14,598 bases of DNA from Belnapia sp. (GTDB lineage: Bacteria; Pseudomonadota; Alphaproteobacteria; Acetobacterales; Acetobacteraceae), in NCBI GenBank assembly GCA_028291445.1, contig JAQGIA010000687.1, positions 1 through 14,598 on the forward strand, read 5' to 3'. Position numbers and translations under genes: made by a program. The notes under the pieces were generated by a model. It had not been told where the DNA came from, searched no databases, and was given only the letters and a program-made list of their open reading frames with translations. This document shows, piece by piece, positions 6,698-13,808 of the stretch. How positions within the stretch are numbered: the first letter of the stretch is position 1; each line of letters opens with the position of its first letter.

Positions 6698-6723
6698 ATG
6701 CCGGAAAATTGATGAAACGGCAT
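6698..6723 (-). promoter_or_regulatory. Inverted repeat upstream of the small exported protein
   Basis: ATGCCG at 6698-6703 is mirrored by CGGCAT at 6718-6723 around a 14-base AT-rich centre, 52 bases upstream of the 6646 start. This gap (6647-6792) is the least GC-rich stretch nearby and should hold the promoter of the small gene. The exact hexamers are not clear. Operator versus chance palindrome is undecided. Confidence 0.25.
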
Positions 6724-6792
6724 TCAGAATCACTGACTTCGACGTGAAACCTTGGCCGCCGCCGTGTCGCGGCTGACATTGCTCGGGTGGCC

Positions 6793-8118
6793 TCAGTCCC
6801 GCGCGTCGCCGCGTCGGTGCTGCAGCATGTGCCAGGCGGTGCCGATGGCGCGGAACTCATGCCCGGCGATCCGTTGCAGCCGGGTTTCCACCGGCACCGC
6901 GATTTCCCGGATCGGCACGCCGGCACTGGCCTTGGCCATTTCCCGCCCCAATGCCGTCGCCAGCCCGAGGCCGCGGCCGTTGCAGCCGGTCCAGCCCAGC
7001 ACGCCGGGCGCCAGCTCATAGACATGCGGCAGCCTGTCCGCGGTGCCGCCGACATGGCCCCACCAGGCATAGTCGAAGCGGAACTCGCCGGCCTGCGGGA
7101 AGACCCGGGCGATGCGGGCGCGAATGCGGTCCTTGATCCGCCCCTCCCAGCCGAAGGGAATGACCAGCCCGCCGCCGGTCACCAGCCGGCCCTCCGCGTC
7201 GAAGCGGTAGAAGAACAGGTCGCCGCGGGTATCCGACAGCGCATGCCCTTGCGGCAGGATCGAGTTGCGGATGCCGTCGGGCAGCACGCCGGTCGCCAGC
7301 TGATAGCTGCGCACCGGCACCACCGTGCGCGCCAGGCCCGGCCAAAGCCCGGCCGGCGTATAGGCATTGGTCGCCAGGATGATCCGGTCGGCCCCGAGCC
7401 GGCCGCCCGGCGTTTCCAGCATCCAGCCGCTCGGCTCCCGGGTGATGCGGGTCACCGGGCTGCGGATATGGATGGTCGCCCCCGCCCGGATGGCCGCCGC
7501 CGCCAGCCCCCGCGCATAGCCCAGCGGATTGATCCGTCCGCCCGAGCGGTTCTCCCAGCCGCCGTGCCAGCTGTCGCTGCCGGCGAGGCTGCGTACCTCA
7601 TCCCGCGACAGCAGCCGCACCGGGGCGCCGCGGCTGCCCCATTGCCGCACCCGGGATTCGACCAGCGCCATGCGGGACGGCCGGTGTGCCGGCTGGATCC
7701 AGCCGTTCTGCACCGCCTCCGCCGCGATGCCATGCTGCCGGATCAGGTCGAAGACCAAATCGGCGCTGTCACGGATCAGCCCGACGAAGGCCTCGCCCTT
7801 CTCGGCGCCGCCCAGTTCGCGCGGCGTCGCGGCGACGATGGCATCCGGGTCCATGCGCGAGAGGTTGGGGATGACTTGGCCATTGTTGCGGCCGGAGGCG
7901 CCGAAGCCGATCTCGGCCGCCTCCAGCACGGTGCAGCCGATGCCGGCCTCGGCCAAGTGCAGCGCGGCCGCGAGGCCGGTGAAGCCGGCGCCGACCACCG
8001 CCACGTCGCAATGCGCCTCAATGCCTGGCGCCCCGGTGCCTAGCGCAACCGTCGGCGGCGGCGGCGGCGCGGTCGCGGCCCAGAGGCTGTTCGGCATGGC
8101 AGGCACGGTCTTGCTCAT
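6793..8118 (-). CDS. FAD-dependent oxidoreductase, DAO/PuuB-like
   Basis: A 441-residue protein of the D-amino-acid-oxidase superfamily, the group that includes gamma-glutamylputrescine oxidase and other amine or N-substituted amino acid oxidases. It oxidises a C-N bond using FAD, and the reduced flavin is usually reoxidised by O2. The Rossmann dinucleotide motif is VAVVGAGFTGLAAALHLAEAG (39-59), followed by the acidic VLEAAEIGFGASGRNNGQV (64-82) with the conserved GASGRNNG. RIILATNAYTP marks the second FAD-binding strand. WWGHVGGTADRLPHV and GWTGCNGRGLGLATALG form the C-terminal FAD contact. About 35 residues, with a run of prolines, precede the Rossmann fold. The start ATG has GGAGAG 8 bases upstream, buried in a hairpin. 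It is the last gene of the probable receptor, regulator and oxidoreductase unit. The substrate is not predictable. Confidence 0.92.
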   Translation of the reverse strand: MSKTVPAMPNSLWAATAPPPPPTVALGTGAPGIEAHCDVAVVGAGFTGLAAALHLAEAGIGCTVLEAAEIGFGASGRNNGQVIPNLSRMDPDAIVAATPRELGGAEKGEAFVGLIRDSADLVFDLIRQHGIAAEAVQNGWIQPAHRPSRMALVESRVRQWGSRGAPVRLLSRDEVRSLAGSDSWHGGWENRSGGRINPLGYARGLAAAAIRAGATIHIRSPVTRITREPSGWMLETPGGRLGADRIILATNAYTPAGLWPGLARTVVPVRSYQLATGVLPDGIRNSILPQGHALSDTRGDLFFYRFDAEGRLVTGGGLVIPFGWEGRIKDRIRARIARVFPQAGEFRFDYAWWGHVGGTADRLPHVYELAPGVLGWTGCNGRGLGLATALGREMAKASAGVPIREIAVPVETRLQRIAGHEFRAIGTAWHMLQHRRGDARD

Positions 8119-8148
8119 CCACCACTCTCCGGATCAGGAGGGTGGTAG
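8119..8148 (-). promoter_or_regulatory. Hairpin masking the oxidoreductase ribosome-binding site
   Basis: In the minus-strand transcript CTACCACCCTCC (complement 8137-8148) pairs with GGAGAGTGGTGG (complement 8119-8130) around a 6-nt loop. The stem has 12 pairs with one G-U and one C-A mismatch. The second arm contains the GGAGAG Shine-Dalgarno and ends directly at the ATG. Such a fold would lower translation unless opened. The same palindrome could be a DNA operator for the neighbouring GntR protein. Confidence 0.5.
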
Positions 8149-8182
8149 CGCGTTGCGTCCGGCGCGGCGATGGTCCCGGCGC

Positions 8183-8227
8183 GGTGATGGCTCCGGCGGT
8201 GATGGCTCCGGCGATGATGGCCCCGGG
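8183..8227. repeat. 15-bp tandem repeat in the GntR-oxidoreductase gap
   Basis: GGTGATGGCTCCGGC occurs at 8183-8197 and 8198-8212, followed by a degenerate third copy at 8213-8227 and preceded by a shortened version near 8167. It is non-coding on the operon strand. It adds spacing between the regulator stop and the hairpin before the oxidoreductase. Confidence 0.7.
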
Positions 8228-8252
8228 CCGGTCCTGCGAAGCTGCCTTGCCG

Positions 8253-8933
8253 TCAGACCCCGATCCCGGCCTCGGGCGCGGTCAGCGCGGCCAGCACCAT
8301 GTCCCGGCTCGCCGCCACCTGTTCGCGCATCAGCGCTGCCGCCACCGCCGCCTCGCCGCTCGCCAGTGCCGCGGTCAGTGCCCGATGCTCATGCGCCATC
8401 TCGCCGCTGCGGTCGCGCCGGCTGAGCCCGAGCACCAGCATCCGCGTGCTCTCGTCCAGCAACCGGCCGATCTGCCGGGCCAGCCGGACATTGCCGGACA
8501 ACTCCGCCACGGCGACGTGGAAAGCCCGGTTGGCATCGAGGAAGCCGAGCGCGCTCGTGGCATCGCCCGGCCGGTAGCCGGCGGCGCAGACCGCGTCCAG
8601 CCGGCCGAGCGCAGCCGCGTCGATCCGCCCCGCCGCGCGCCGGGCCGCCTCGGGTTCGAGCAGCAGGCGCAGGTCGAAGACCTCGTGGATGTCCCGCACC
8701 GTGACCAGCGACACCACCCAGCCGCGCCGCGGCACCGCCTGCACCAGCCCTTCGGCCGCCAACCGCGCCAGGGCGGCGCGGATCGGCGCCTTGCCCAGGC
8801 TGAGCCGCCCGGCGGTGGCCGCCTCCGACAGCGTCTCGCCCGGGGCCAGCCGGGTGGTGACGATATCCTGCCGCAACGCGCCCAGGGCACGGCTGGTCAG
8901 CGACGCGGGAGGAAGGGGTATGCGGGGAGACAT
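8253..8933 (-). CDS. GntR-family transcriptional regulator, FadR/FCD subfamily
   Basis: A DNA-binding repressor or activator, probably of the surrounding genes and responding to a small carboxylate or amino acid. Numbered from MSPRIPLPPA, the winged helix covers 11-72. It includes ALRQDIVTTRLAPGETLSE, then SLGKAPIRAALARLAAEGLV with the recognition helix, and the wing PRRGWVV. The all-helical FCD effector domain spans about 82-212. Its usual metal ligands appear as D133 and H139 (DANRAFHVA) and H183 (EHRAL). The expected last histidine seems to be glutamine (Q205 in MREQV), which could change metal or effector binding. The start at 8933 is chosen by domain fit; ATG at 8945 or 8957 and GTG at 8972 are possible and none has a strong ribosome site. 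It sits between the receptor gene and the oxidoreductase, on the same strand. Confidence 0.92.
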   Translation of the reverse strand: MSPRIPLPPASLTSRALGALRQDIVTTRLAPGETLSEAATAGRLSLGKAPIRAALARLAAEGLVQAVPRRGWVVSLVTVRDIHEVFDLRLLLEPEAARRAAGRIDAAALGRLDAVCAAGYRPGDATSALGFLDANRAFHVAVAELSGNVRLARQIGRLLDESTRMLVLGLSRRDRSGEMAHEHRALTAALASGEAAVAAALMREQVAASRDMVLAALTAPEAGIGV

Positions 8934-8997
8934 CGGTCCGCCCATGCCGTGGTTCATGGCACCGGGTAACACGACACAGGATGCGCCCGCAAATCAA

Positions 8998-9033
8998 AGC
9001 ACGATATTACGACGTGTTTTGGCGCCGGCTCAG
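8998..9033 (-). promoter_or_regulatory. AT-rich promoter/operator candidate between receptor and GntR genes
   Basis: The 96-bp gap holds a local AT-rich island (about 8990-9020). On the minus strand TAATAT (complement 9004-9009) lies 18 bases after CTGAGC, a possible -10/-35 pair with a poor -35. The same place has CACG and CGTG nine bases apart (9000-9016), a possible half-site pair. It may give the regulator its own promoter. Both calls are weak. Confidence 0.3.
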
Positions 9034-10022
9034 TCGAGGCTGGCGCCGGAGCGGCGGATGGTTTCCCCCCAGCGGGCGATGTCGCGCTCGTGGATGGCGC
9101 GGAAGCCGGCCGGGGTCAGCTCCGTCGGCGGCATGATGCCCTGGGTCTCGACCAGCCATTGGCGGAAATCCGGCGCGGCGATGATGCGGGCGATTTCGGT
9201 GTTCATCCGCGCCTGGATCGGCGCCGGCAGTCCGGGCGGGGCGAATAGCCCGTACCAGGTGCTGGTCTCGAAGCCGGGCATGCCGCAGGCTTCCGCCATG
9301 GTCGGCACGCCGGGCAAAGCCTGCACCGGCGCCAGGGTGGTGACCGCCAGCGCCCGCACCTGGCCCTGCTGCACCGCGCCGATGCTGGGGCCGGTCTGGT
9401 TGAAGAACATGTCGACGTCGCCGGCGAGCAGCGCCCCCATGGCGCCGGGCTGGCCGCGATAGGGGATATGGGTGAGTTCCACGCCCGTCGCGGCGGTGAA
9501 TTGCGCGCCGGCCAGATGGGTGGAGGCGCCGTTGCCGGTCGAGGAATAGTTCAGCGCCCCGGGCCGCGCCCGGGCGGCGGCCAGCACATCGGCGCAGCTG
9601 CGGTACTGCGGCCGCTTCTCCGGGTTCACCAGCAGCACGTTGGGCACGTCGCCCAACATGATCACATGCGTCACGTCGCGCAGCGCATCGAAGGGCAGAT
9701 GACGATAGAGCCCGGCATTGATCGCATGGGTGCCGGCGGTGCCGAGCAGGAACAGGTAGCCATCCGGCCGCGCCTTGGCCACCGCATCCGAGGCGATGTT
9801 GCCGCCCGCCCCGGTGCGGTTGTCAACCACCACCGGCTGGCCGAGGGCGCGCGCCAGCGGCTCGGCCAGCTTGCGGGCATAGATGTCGGTCCCGGCGCCA
9901 TTGGGGAAGCCGCCAAGGATGGTGATGGGCCGGCTTGGCCACTGGTCCTGGCCTTGGGCTTGAGCGGGCAAGGCGGCAGCCAAGGGAGCGGCCAACAGCG
10001 CAAGGGCGAGGCGACGGAGCAT
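9030..10022 (-). CDS. Bug-family tripartite tricarboxylate transporter receptor (TctC-like)
   Basis: A periplasmic solute-binding protein of the Bug/TctC family, which captures carboxylates, amino acids or related compounds. Classical systems hand them to a TctAB membrane pair. The 330 residues begin with a Sec signal peptide (MLRRLALALLAAPLAAALPA, cleavage near AQA-QG at 22-23). The family pattern follows: WPSRPITILGGFPNGAGTDI (28-47), VVVDNRTGAGGNIASD (64-79) and DGYLFLLGTAGTHAIN (87-102). LNYSSTGNGASTHLAG (157-172) and IPYRGQPGAMGALLAGDVDM (186-205) complete it. AAAGGA lies 9 bases before the ATG, fixing the start. No TctA or TctB gene is in the window, so it is an orphan receptor here, as most Bug genes are. 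It is the first gene of the minus-strand unit and divergent from the racemase-family gene. The ligand is unknown. Confidence 0.95.
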   Translation of the reverse strand: MLRRLALALLAAPLAAALPAQAQGQDQWPSRPITILGGFPNGAGTDIYARKLAEPLARALGQPVVVDNRTGAGGNIASDAVAKARPDGYLFLLGTAGTHAINAGLYRHLPFDALRDVTHVIMLGDVPNVLLVNPEKRPQYRSCADVLAAARARPGALNYSSTGNGASTHLAGAQFTAATGVELTHIPYRGQPGAMGALLAGDVDMFFNQTGPSIGAVQQGQVRALAVTTLAPVQALPGVPTMAEACGMPGFETSTWYGLFAPPGLPAPIQARMNTEIARIIAAPDFRQWLVETQGIMPPTELTPAGFRAIHERDIARWGETIRRSGASLD

Positions 10023-10075
10023 TCCCGGGTGTCCTTTCGGTTTCGGCCTGCAATGGTGTGGGATAGGCTGGGCCC
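10023..10075. promoter_or_regulatory. Compact divergent promoter region (53 bp)
   Basis: Only 53 bases separate the start codons of the receptor (minus) and the racemase-family gene (plus), so both promoters must overlap here or reach into the coding regions. GGGATAGGCT near 10060-10069 could hold a plus-strand -10-like TAGGCT. No clear palindrome was seen. The arrangement suits joint control by the adjacent GntR protein, which is an inference. Confidence 0.35.
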
Positions 10076-10819
10076 ATGACCAGTCCCGCATTCGAGGCCG
10101 GGCGCATCGCGCGCGGCGGAAAATCCATCTATGGCGCGCCGCTCGGCATCCTGATGCTCGATGCCCGCTTTCCACGCATTCCCGGCGACATGGGCAATGC
10201 CGGCACCTGGCCCTTCCCGGTGCTGTACCGCGTCGTGCGCGGCGCCACGCCGGAACGCGTGGTGCTGGAAGGGGCGCGCGGCCTGCTGCCCGATTTCATC
10301 GCCGCGGCACGCGAGCTGGTCGACCTCGGGGCCGAGGCGATCACCACCAATTGCGGCTTTCTCTCGCTGTTCCAACAGGAGCTCGCCGCCGCCGTGGGGG
10401 TGCCGGTGGCGACCTCCGCGCTGATGCAGGTGCCCTGGGTGCAGGCGATGCTGCCGCCCGGCCAGCGGGTCGGCGTGGTGACGGTGAGCAAGGGCTCGCT
10501 GACGCCGGCGCATCTGATCGCCGCCGGGGTGCCGCTCGATGTCCCGGTGGTGGGAACCGAGCAGGGCCGCGAATTCTTCCGCGTGCTGATCCAGGCCGCC
10601 GCCGTCGACCTGGATGTGGCGCTGGCCGAGCAGGATATCCTGGAAGCCGGACGGGCGCTGGTGGCGGCGCACCGGGATGTCGGGGCGGTGGTGCTCGAAT
10701 GCACCAACATGCCACCCTATGCGGCGGCCCTGCGGCAGGAGCTTGGGCTGCCGGTCTATGATATCTACTCGATGATCAGCTGGTTCCAGGCCGGGCTGCG
10801 GCCGCGCCGCTTCGGCTAG
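10076..10819 (+). CDS. Aspartate/glutamate racemase-family protein
   Basis: A 247-residue cytoplasmic member of the Asp/Glu/hydantoin racemase superfamily, cofactor-independent enzymes using two cysteines as acid/base pair. The first is C93 in AITTNCGFLSLFQQ and the second C209 in AVVLECTNMPPYA, each in the expected half of the pseudo-symmetric fold. APLGILMLDARFPRIPGD (21-38) forms the first strand and phosphate-loop-like region, and RVGVVTVS (131-138) starts the second half. The ATG at 10076 gives a normal N-terminus; the ribosome site is weak. It is divergent from the Bug receptor, so it probably acts in the same pathway, perhaps inverting an amino-acid-like substrate before oxidation by the DAO-type enzyme. 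Members may instead be maleate isomerases or decarboxylases. Its last 44 bases overlap the convergent deoxyribosyltransferase-like gene. Confidence 0.88.
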   Translation: MTSPAFEAGRIARGGKSIYGAPLGILMLDARFPRIPGDMGNAGTWPFPVLYRVVRGATPERVVLEGARGLLPDFIAAARELVDLGAEAITTNCGFLSLFQQELAAAVGVPVATSALMQVPWVQAMLPPGQRVGVVTVSKGSLTPAHLIAAGVPLDVPVVGTEQGREFFRVLIQAAAVDLDVALAEQDILEAGRALVAAHRDVGAVVLECTNMPPYAAALRQELGLPVYDIYSMISWFQAGLRPRRFG

Positions 10820-11372
10820 CCAAGGCCAGCTTCGCGACGCAGCGGCCGAAGGCGGTCAGGTCGGTCCAGCGCGCCGCCGCCGGCACCGCCGCGGTCTCGA
10901 AGCTGCCGCCGGCGGCGCGGATGCCGCCCTCGATCATCAGGTTGTCGTGCAGGACGAAATCCTCGACCGCCATGCCCTCGGCATCCTCCCAGGCGCCGTC
11001 GGCGCGGCGCCGCGCCTGCCGCCCCAGCGCCGCCAGGGTGCGGCTGCCGAAGCGGGCCGCGGTATTCATGAAGCCATGCACCGGCCGGCCCAGCGCCCGC
11101 ATGAAGCCCAGCTCATAGACCGTTCCCGGATCGGCGGAGGGGCCGCGGAAGGGGGTGAGGTTGGCGATCAGCGCATCGCAGCCGCGGATATGCGCCTCGT
11201 TCGCCAGATACAGCCGGTACCATTCCGGCGCGCCGGGATCGGGCAGCCGCGGCGGTTGGTCGGTCGGGAAGACGCCGGTGCAGCCATGTGCGGCGCAGAT
11301 CGCCCGCTTGGCATCGGCGATGCGGGCGGCATCGGCGAGGAACAGCTCGGGCCCGGCAAGATAGATCAGCAT
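10776..11372 (-). CDS. Nucleoside 2-deoxyribosyltransferase-like protein
   Basis: A 198-residue member of the nucleoside 2-deoxyribosyltransferase family, which moves deoxyribose between bases or hydrolyses N-glycosidic bonds of (deoxy)nucleotides. The start MLIYLAGPELFLADAARIAD shows the family's first strand with the AGPE(L)F loop. GCDALIANLTPFRGPSADPG (64-83) is followed by TVYELGFMRALGRPVHGF (84-101), where E87 is the expected catalytic glutamate. A longer C-terminus includes DNLMIEGG, a region that contacts the base in relatives. The open frame continues far upstream, but that part is antisense to the hydrolase gene. No strong ribosome site is seen. It is divergent from the hydrolase and overlaps the racemase-family gene tail to tail by 44 bp. 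It may salvage nucleotides; nothing ties it to its neighbours. Confidence 0.87.
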   Translation of the reverse strand: MLIYLAGPELFLADAARIADAKRAICAAHGCTGVFPTDQPPRLPDPGAPEWYRLYLANEAHIRGCDALIANLTPFRGPSADPGTVYELGFMRALGRPVHGFMNTAARFGSRTLAALGRQARRRADGAWEDAEGMAVEDFVLHDNLMIEGGIRAAGGSFETAAVPAAARWTDLTAFGRCVAKLALASRSGAAAARPGTS

Positions 11373-11459
11373 GGCCCAGCATCGCCGCAACCGGCCGGGC
11401 AGGCCAAATAATTCGGCGCCCCTATTGCCGCCAGGCCGGCGCTCGCGTGCAATGCGGCG

Positions 11460-12296
11460 ATGCCAGCCCCCTTCGATCCCCCTCTCGATTTGCAGGCGCA
11501 ATACGACAACCGGGCCATGGTGCCGGAACACCCGGCCATCATCGAGGGCTGGGCGCGTGACGCCGCCGCCTTCCGCGCCGGCTGGGCCGAGGCCACGCTC
11601 GACCTTGCCTATGGGCCCGGCGAGCGGGAGCGGCTCGACCTGTTCCGGCCGGGTCCGGGCGAGGATTGGCCGACCGCCCTGCTCATCCACGGCGGCTATT
11701 GGCGGGCGCTGGACCGGCGCTTCCTCAGCCACGGCGCCCGCGGGCTGCTGGCGCATGGCATCGCGGTGGCGGTGCCCTCCTATGATCTGTGCCCGGCGGT
11801 GCCGCTGGCCCGCATCACCGACCAGCTGCGCGCGGCGGCCGGCTTCCTGCACCGCCGGTGCGGCCGGCGGCTGCTGGCCATGGGCCATTCCGCCGGCGGC
11901 CATGCCGCCGCCATGCTGATGGCGACCGACTGGCCGGCGCTCGGCCTGCCGGCCGGGCTGGTGCCGGCGGGGCTGCCGATTTCGGGGGTGTTCGAGCTTT
12001 GGCCGCTGCTCGGCACCACCATCGCCGATGGGCTGGGGCTGGATGCGGCCTCGGCGCGGGCGCAGTCCCCTGCCCTGCTGCCCGCCCCGGCCGGCGGGCT
12101 GCTGCATGCGGTGGTGGGCGGGGCGGAAAGCGGCGAGTTCATCCGCCAGACGCGCGACTTCGCGGCGCATTGGGGCGGCAGCTGGGAGAGCCTGCCCGGC
12201 GCCAATCATTTCACCGTGCTGGCGCCGCTCAGCGATCCCGCCAGCCCGCTGGTCGCCCGCGCCGCCCGCATGGCGGTGCTGCCCGGCCCAGGCTGA
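11460..12296 (+). CDS. Alpha/beta hydrolase, kynurenine formamidase-like
   Basis: A 278-residue alpha/beta hydrolase of the group containing arylformamidase, which hydrolyses N-formylkynurenine in tryptophan breakdown. QYDNRAMVPEH (14-24) is a family N-terminal signature. LLIHGGYWRALDRR (74-87) carries the oxyanion HGGYW motif. The nucleophile is S144 in MGHSAGGHAAAML, and H250 in GANHFTVL is the catalytic histidine. GGAESGEFIRQT (220-231) is a conserved family block just before it. There is no signal peptide, so it is cytoplasmic. The ATG at 11460 starts directly at the conserved N-terminal region; no strong ribosome site is visible. No other kynurenine-pathway gene (tryptophan dioxygenase, kynureninase) is in the window, so the substrate assignment is tentative although the fold is secure. 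Confidence 0.9.
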   Translation: MPAPFDPPLDLQAQYDNRAMVPEHPAIIEGWARDAAAFRAGWAEATLDLAYGPGERERLDLFRPGPGEDWPTALLIHGGYWRALDRRFLSHGARGLLAHGIAVAVPSYDLCPAVPLARITDQLRAAAGFLHRRCGRRLLAMGHSAGGHAAAMLMATDWPALGLPAGLVPAGLPISGVFELWPLLGTTIADGLGLDAASARAQSPALLPAPAGGLLHAVVGGAESGEFIRQTRDFAAHWGGSWESLPGANHFTVLAPLSDPASPLVARAARMAVLPGPG

Positions 12297-12329
12297 GGCC
12301 CGGGCCGGACAGCACTTCGCCGGTTTGGT

Positions 12330-13301
12330 TCAGGGATTCCGGTCGGGCGTCGTCTTGACCGGCGGAATGGCCGCCGAACCGGCCGGAATGCGATCGTCTG
12401 CCACCTCGACCTCGGTACGCCGGACGGTGTCGCTGACGGTGCGGACCTCGTCGTCCGCGGTTTTGTGGATCACCACCTCCTCGCGCACCCGGGCCTCCTT
12501 GGCGATGACCGCTTCCTCGGCGGTCTCGGTCGCTTCGATGGTCCGGTCCTGGAACGCGGTGGCGGCATCGACCGGGCGATCGACCGGGCGGCGATCGACC
12601 TGGACCCGCTCATGGTGCAGCGTGACCTGCTCCTCCACCGGGGTCTCGACGACATAGGACCGCACCCGGACGCGGCCATGCGCGGTCTCGCGCTTGCCGA
12701 CGCGGAGCGTCTCCTCGACGACCGGGATGACCTCGTCGCGGCCGGTGGCGACCGCGGTGGCCGTTCCGGCAGCCGTGGACGAACCGGTGCCGGCGGAAAC
12801 GTGACCGGTGGTCGCCGTCCCCGTGTCCGTCATGCCGGTCGCCGTCGCACCGCTGGTCGTCCCGGGCACCGTCGCACCGCTGGTCGTCACGGGCACCGCC
12901 GTCACCCCGGGCACCGTCATCCCCGTGTCGGTGGCCACATCGGTCGCACCGGCATCGCTCGCACCGGCATTGCTCGCACCGGCATCGCTCCAGCCGCTGC
13001 CGCGCCATTCGGCCTCCCGCGCATCGAGATCGACGGCCCCGGCCTGCTCGATCACATCGGCGGCGGCTTCGAACTGGGCGGCCGGCACGGTGGCCGACAG
13101 CACGACGCTGCCCCGGCGGATGGCTTCGTCCAGCACGTTCCGGTCAGGGCCGCTGACGCCAAGCCGGCCGAGTTCCGCGCTGTCGGCCGCCGAGGTGAAG
13201 ATCCCGGCGCGGACGCCACCGATCTGCATGGCGAGCTGGCGCGAGGCGGCATCGGCCTCGGCAACGCTATCGAATACCGCGGTGATGGTCTGGGTGCTCA
13301 T
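12330..13301 (-). CDS. Stress-type DUF2382 (YsnF/AvaK) protein with YflT-like N-domain
   Basis: A 323-residue protein in three parts. Residues 1-103 resemble the YflT/general-stress-17M N-domain, starting TITAVFDSVAEADAASRQL and ending DLDAREAEWRGSGW. Residues 104-187 are a low-complexity Ala/Gly/Thr/Ser/Val linker built from short repeats. Residues 188-302 are a DUF2382 domain: RDEVIPVVEETLRVGKRE, VRVRSYVVETPVEEQVTLHH, and the closing EEVVIHKTADDEVRTVSDTVRRTEVEV seen as charged alternating strands. The biochemical role of DUF2382 is not known; members are often stress-induced and some bind surfaces or photosystems. The ATG has AGGAGGT 7 bases upstream and overlaps the stop of the preceding gene as ATGA, so the two are translationally coupled. 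It is convergent with the hydrolase, 33 bp apart. Confidence 0.92.
   Translation of the reverse strand: MSTQTITAVFDSVAEADAASRQLAMQIGGVRAGIFTSAADSAELGRLGVSGPDRNVLDEAIRRGSVVLSATVPAAQFEAAADVIEQAGAVDLDAREAEWRGSGWSDAGASNAGASDAGATDVATDTGMTVPGVTAVPVTTSGATVPGTTSGATATGMTDTGTATTGHVSAGTGSSTAAGTATAVATGRDEVIPVVEETLRVGKRETAHGRVRVRSYVVETPVEEQVTLHHERVQVDRRPVDRPVDAATAFQDRTIEATETAEEAVIAKEARVREEVVIHKTADDEVRTVSDTVRRTEVEVADDRIPAGSAAIPPVKTTPDRNP
12844..12990 (-). repeat. Tandem repeats encoding the linker of the DUF2382 protein
   Basis: Three copies of a 15-bp unit (GCACCGGCATCGCTC, one mismatch) fill 12946-12990 and encode SDAGA-SNAGA-SDAGA. An 18-bp block starting at 12844 recurs at 12871 with a 27-bp period, encoding the TTSGATVPG repeats. 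All unit lengths are multiples of three, so linker length can change without a frameshift. Confidence 0.85.
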
Positions 13302-13765
13302 GGGGTGACCTCCTGGGTTGATGGCTTGCTGTCTTGGGCGATGTCGCCGTCCAGTCTGGCTGGCAGGCGCTCGACCGACGCCTCCTGGCGACGGAGCGTC
13401 ACGGGGTGTTCGACCCGCTCCAGGCTGGCGGTGCGGTGGAGATGCAACTCCTCCCGCAGCACCAGCCGCTTCTCGACAACAAGGACTTCCTCGATGACCG
13501 GCACGATGAACAGGGCGCCGTCCCGTTCCTCGCGCGGAACCGGCAGCGCCTCGCCCGGGGCCAATTCACGGCCGATGGCGACGCGCTCGACGGTAACCGC
13601 TTCCGAGCGCAGCTCGGAGCCGATGGTGCGCTGGTCGGTTTCGGTCCGGATGCTGACCCGCACCCGGCCGGACTCGACCGCACTCTTGTGGAGCTGGGCG
13701 GTTTCAACGACCAACGGTAACCGATCAGTAATAACTTTTGCGGTCGGGTCGTTTTCTACTGGCAT
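13298..13765 (-). CDS. DUF2382 (YsnF/AvaK-type) stress protein
   Basis: A 155-residue protein made almost entirely of a DUF2382 domain. KVITDRLPLVVETAQLHKSA is the first strand pair and VRVSIRTETDQRTIGSELR the second. VTVERVAIGRELAPGEALPV is followed by IVPVIEEVLVVEKRLVLREE and ELHLHRTASLERVEHPVTLR. Charged residues alternate with hydrophobic ones throughout. There is no signal peptide or membrane segment. It differs from its downstream partner by lacking the N-domain and linker. Its TGA overlaps the partner's ATG by four bases, so the two form an operon and may form a complex. The ATG complement at 13763-13765 has only a weak GGGA about 10 bases upstream. An AT-rich promoter region lies directly before it. 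Function beyond stress association is not known. Confidence 0.88.
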   Translation of the reverse strand: MPVENDPTAKVITDRLPLVVETAQLHKSAVESGRVRVSIRTETDQRTIGSELRSEAVTVERVAIGRELAPGEALPVPREERDGALFIVPVIEEVLVVEKRLVLREELHLHRTASLERVEHPVTLRRQEASVERLPARLDGDIAQDSKPSTQEVTP

Positions 13766-13808
13766 TCATTAGCATTCCCGCACGAATATTGGCCCGGCCT
13801 GTCAGTAC

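Noticed and set aside
6787..8043. 418-codon plus-strand open frame
   Set aside because: Antisense of the FAD oxidoreductase, whose Rossmann motif and ribosome site are clear.
9671..10672. 333-codon minus-strand open frame
   Set aside because: It lies opposite the racemase-family gene and out of frame with the Bug receptor; no recognisable domain.
11373..12209. Upstream extension of the deoxyribosyltransferase-like gene
   Set aside because: The extra frame is antisense to the alpha/beta hydrolase and the family fold begins at MLIYLAGPE.
12844..12990. CRISPR-like array
   Set aside because: The repeats are directly tandem without unique spacers and encode a protein linker.
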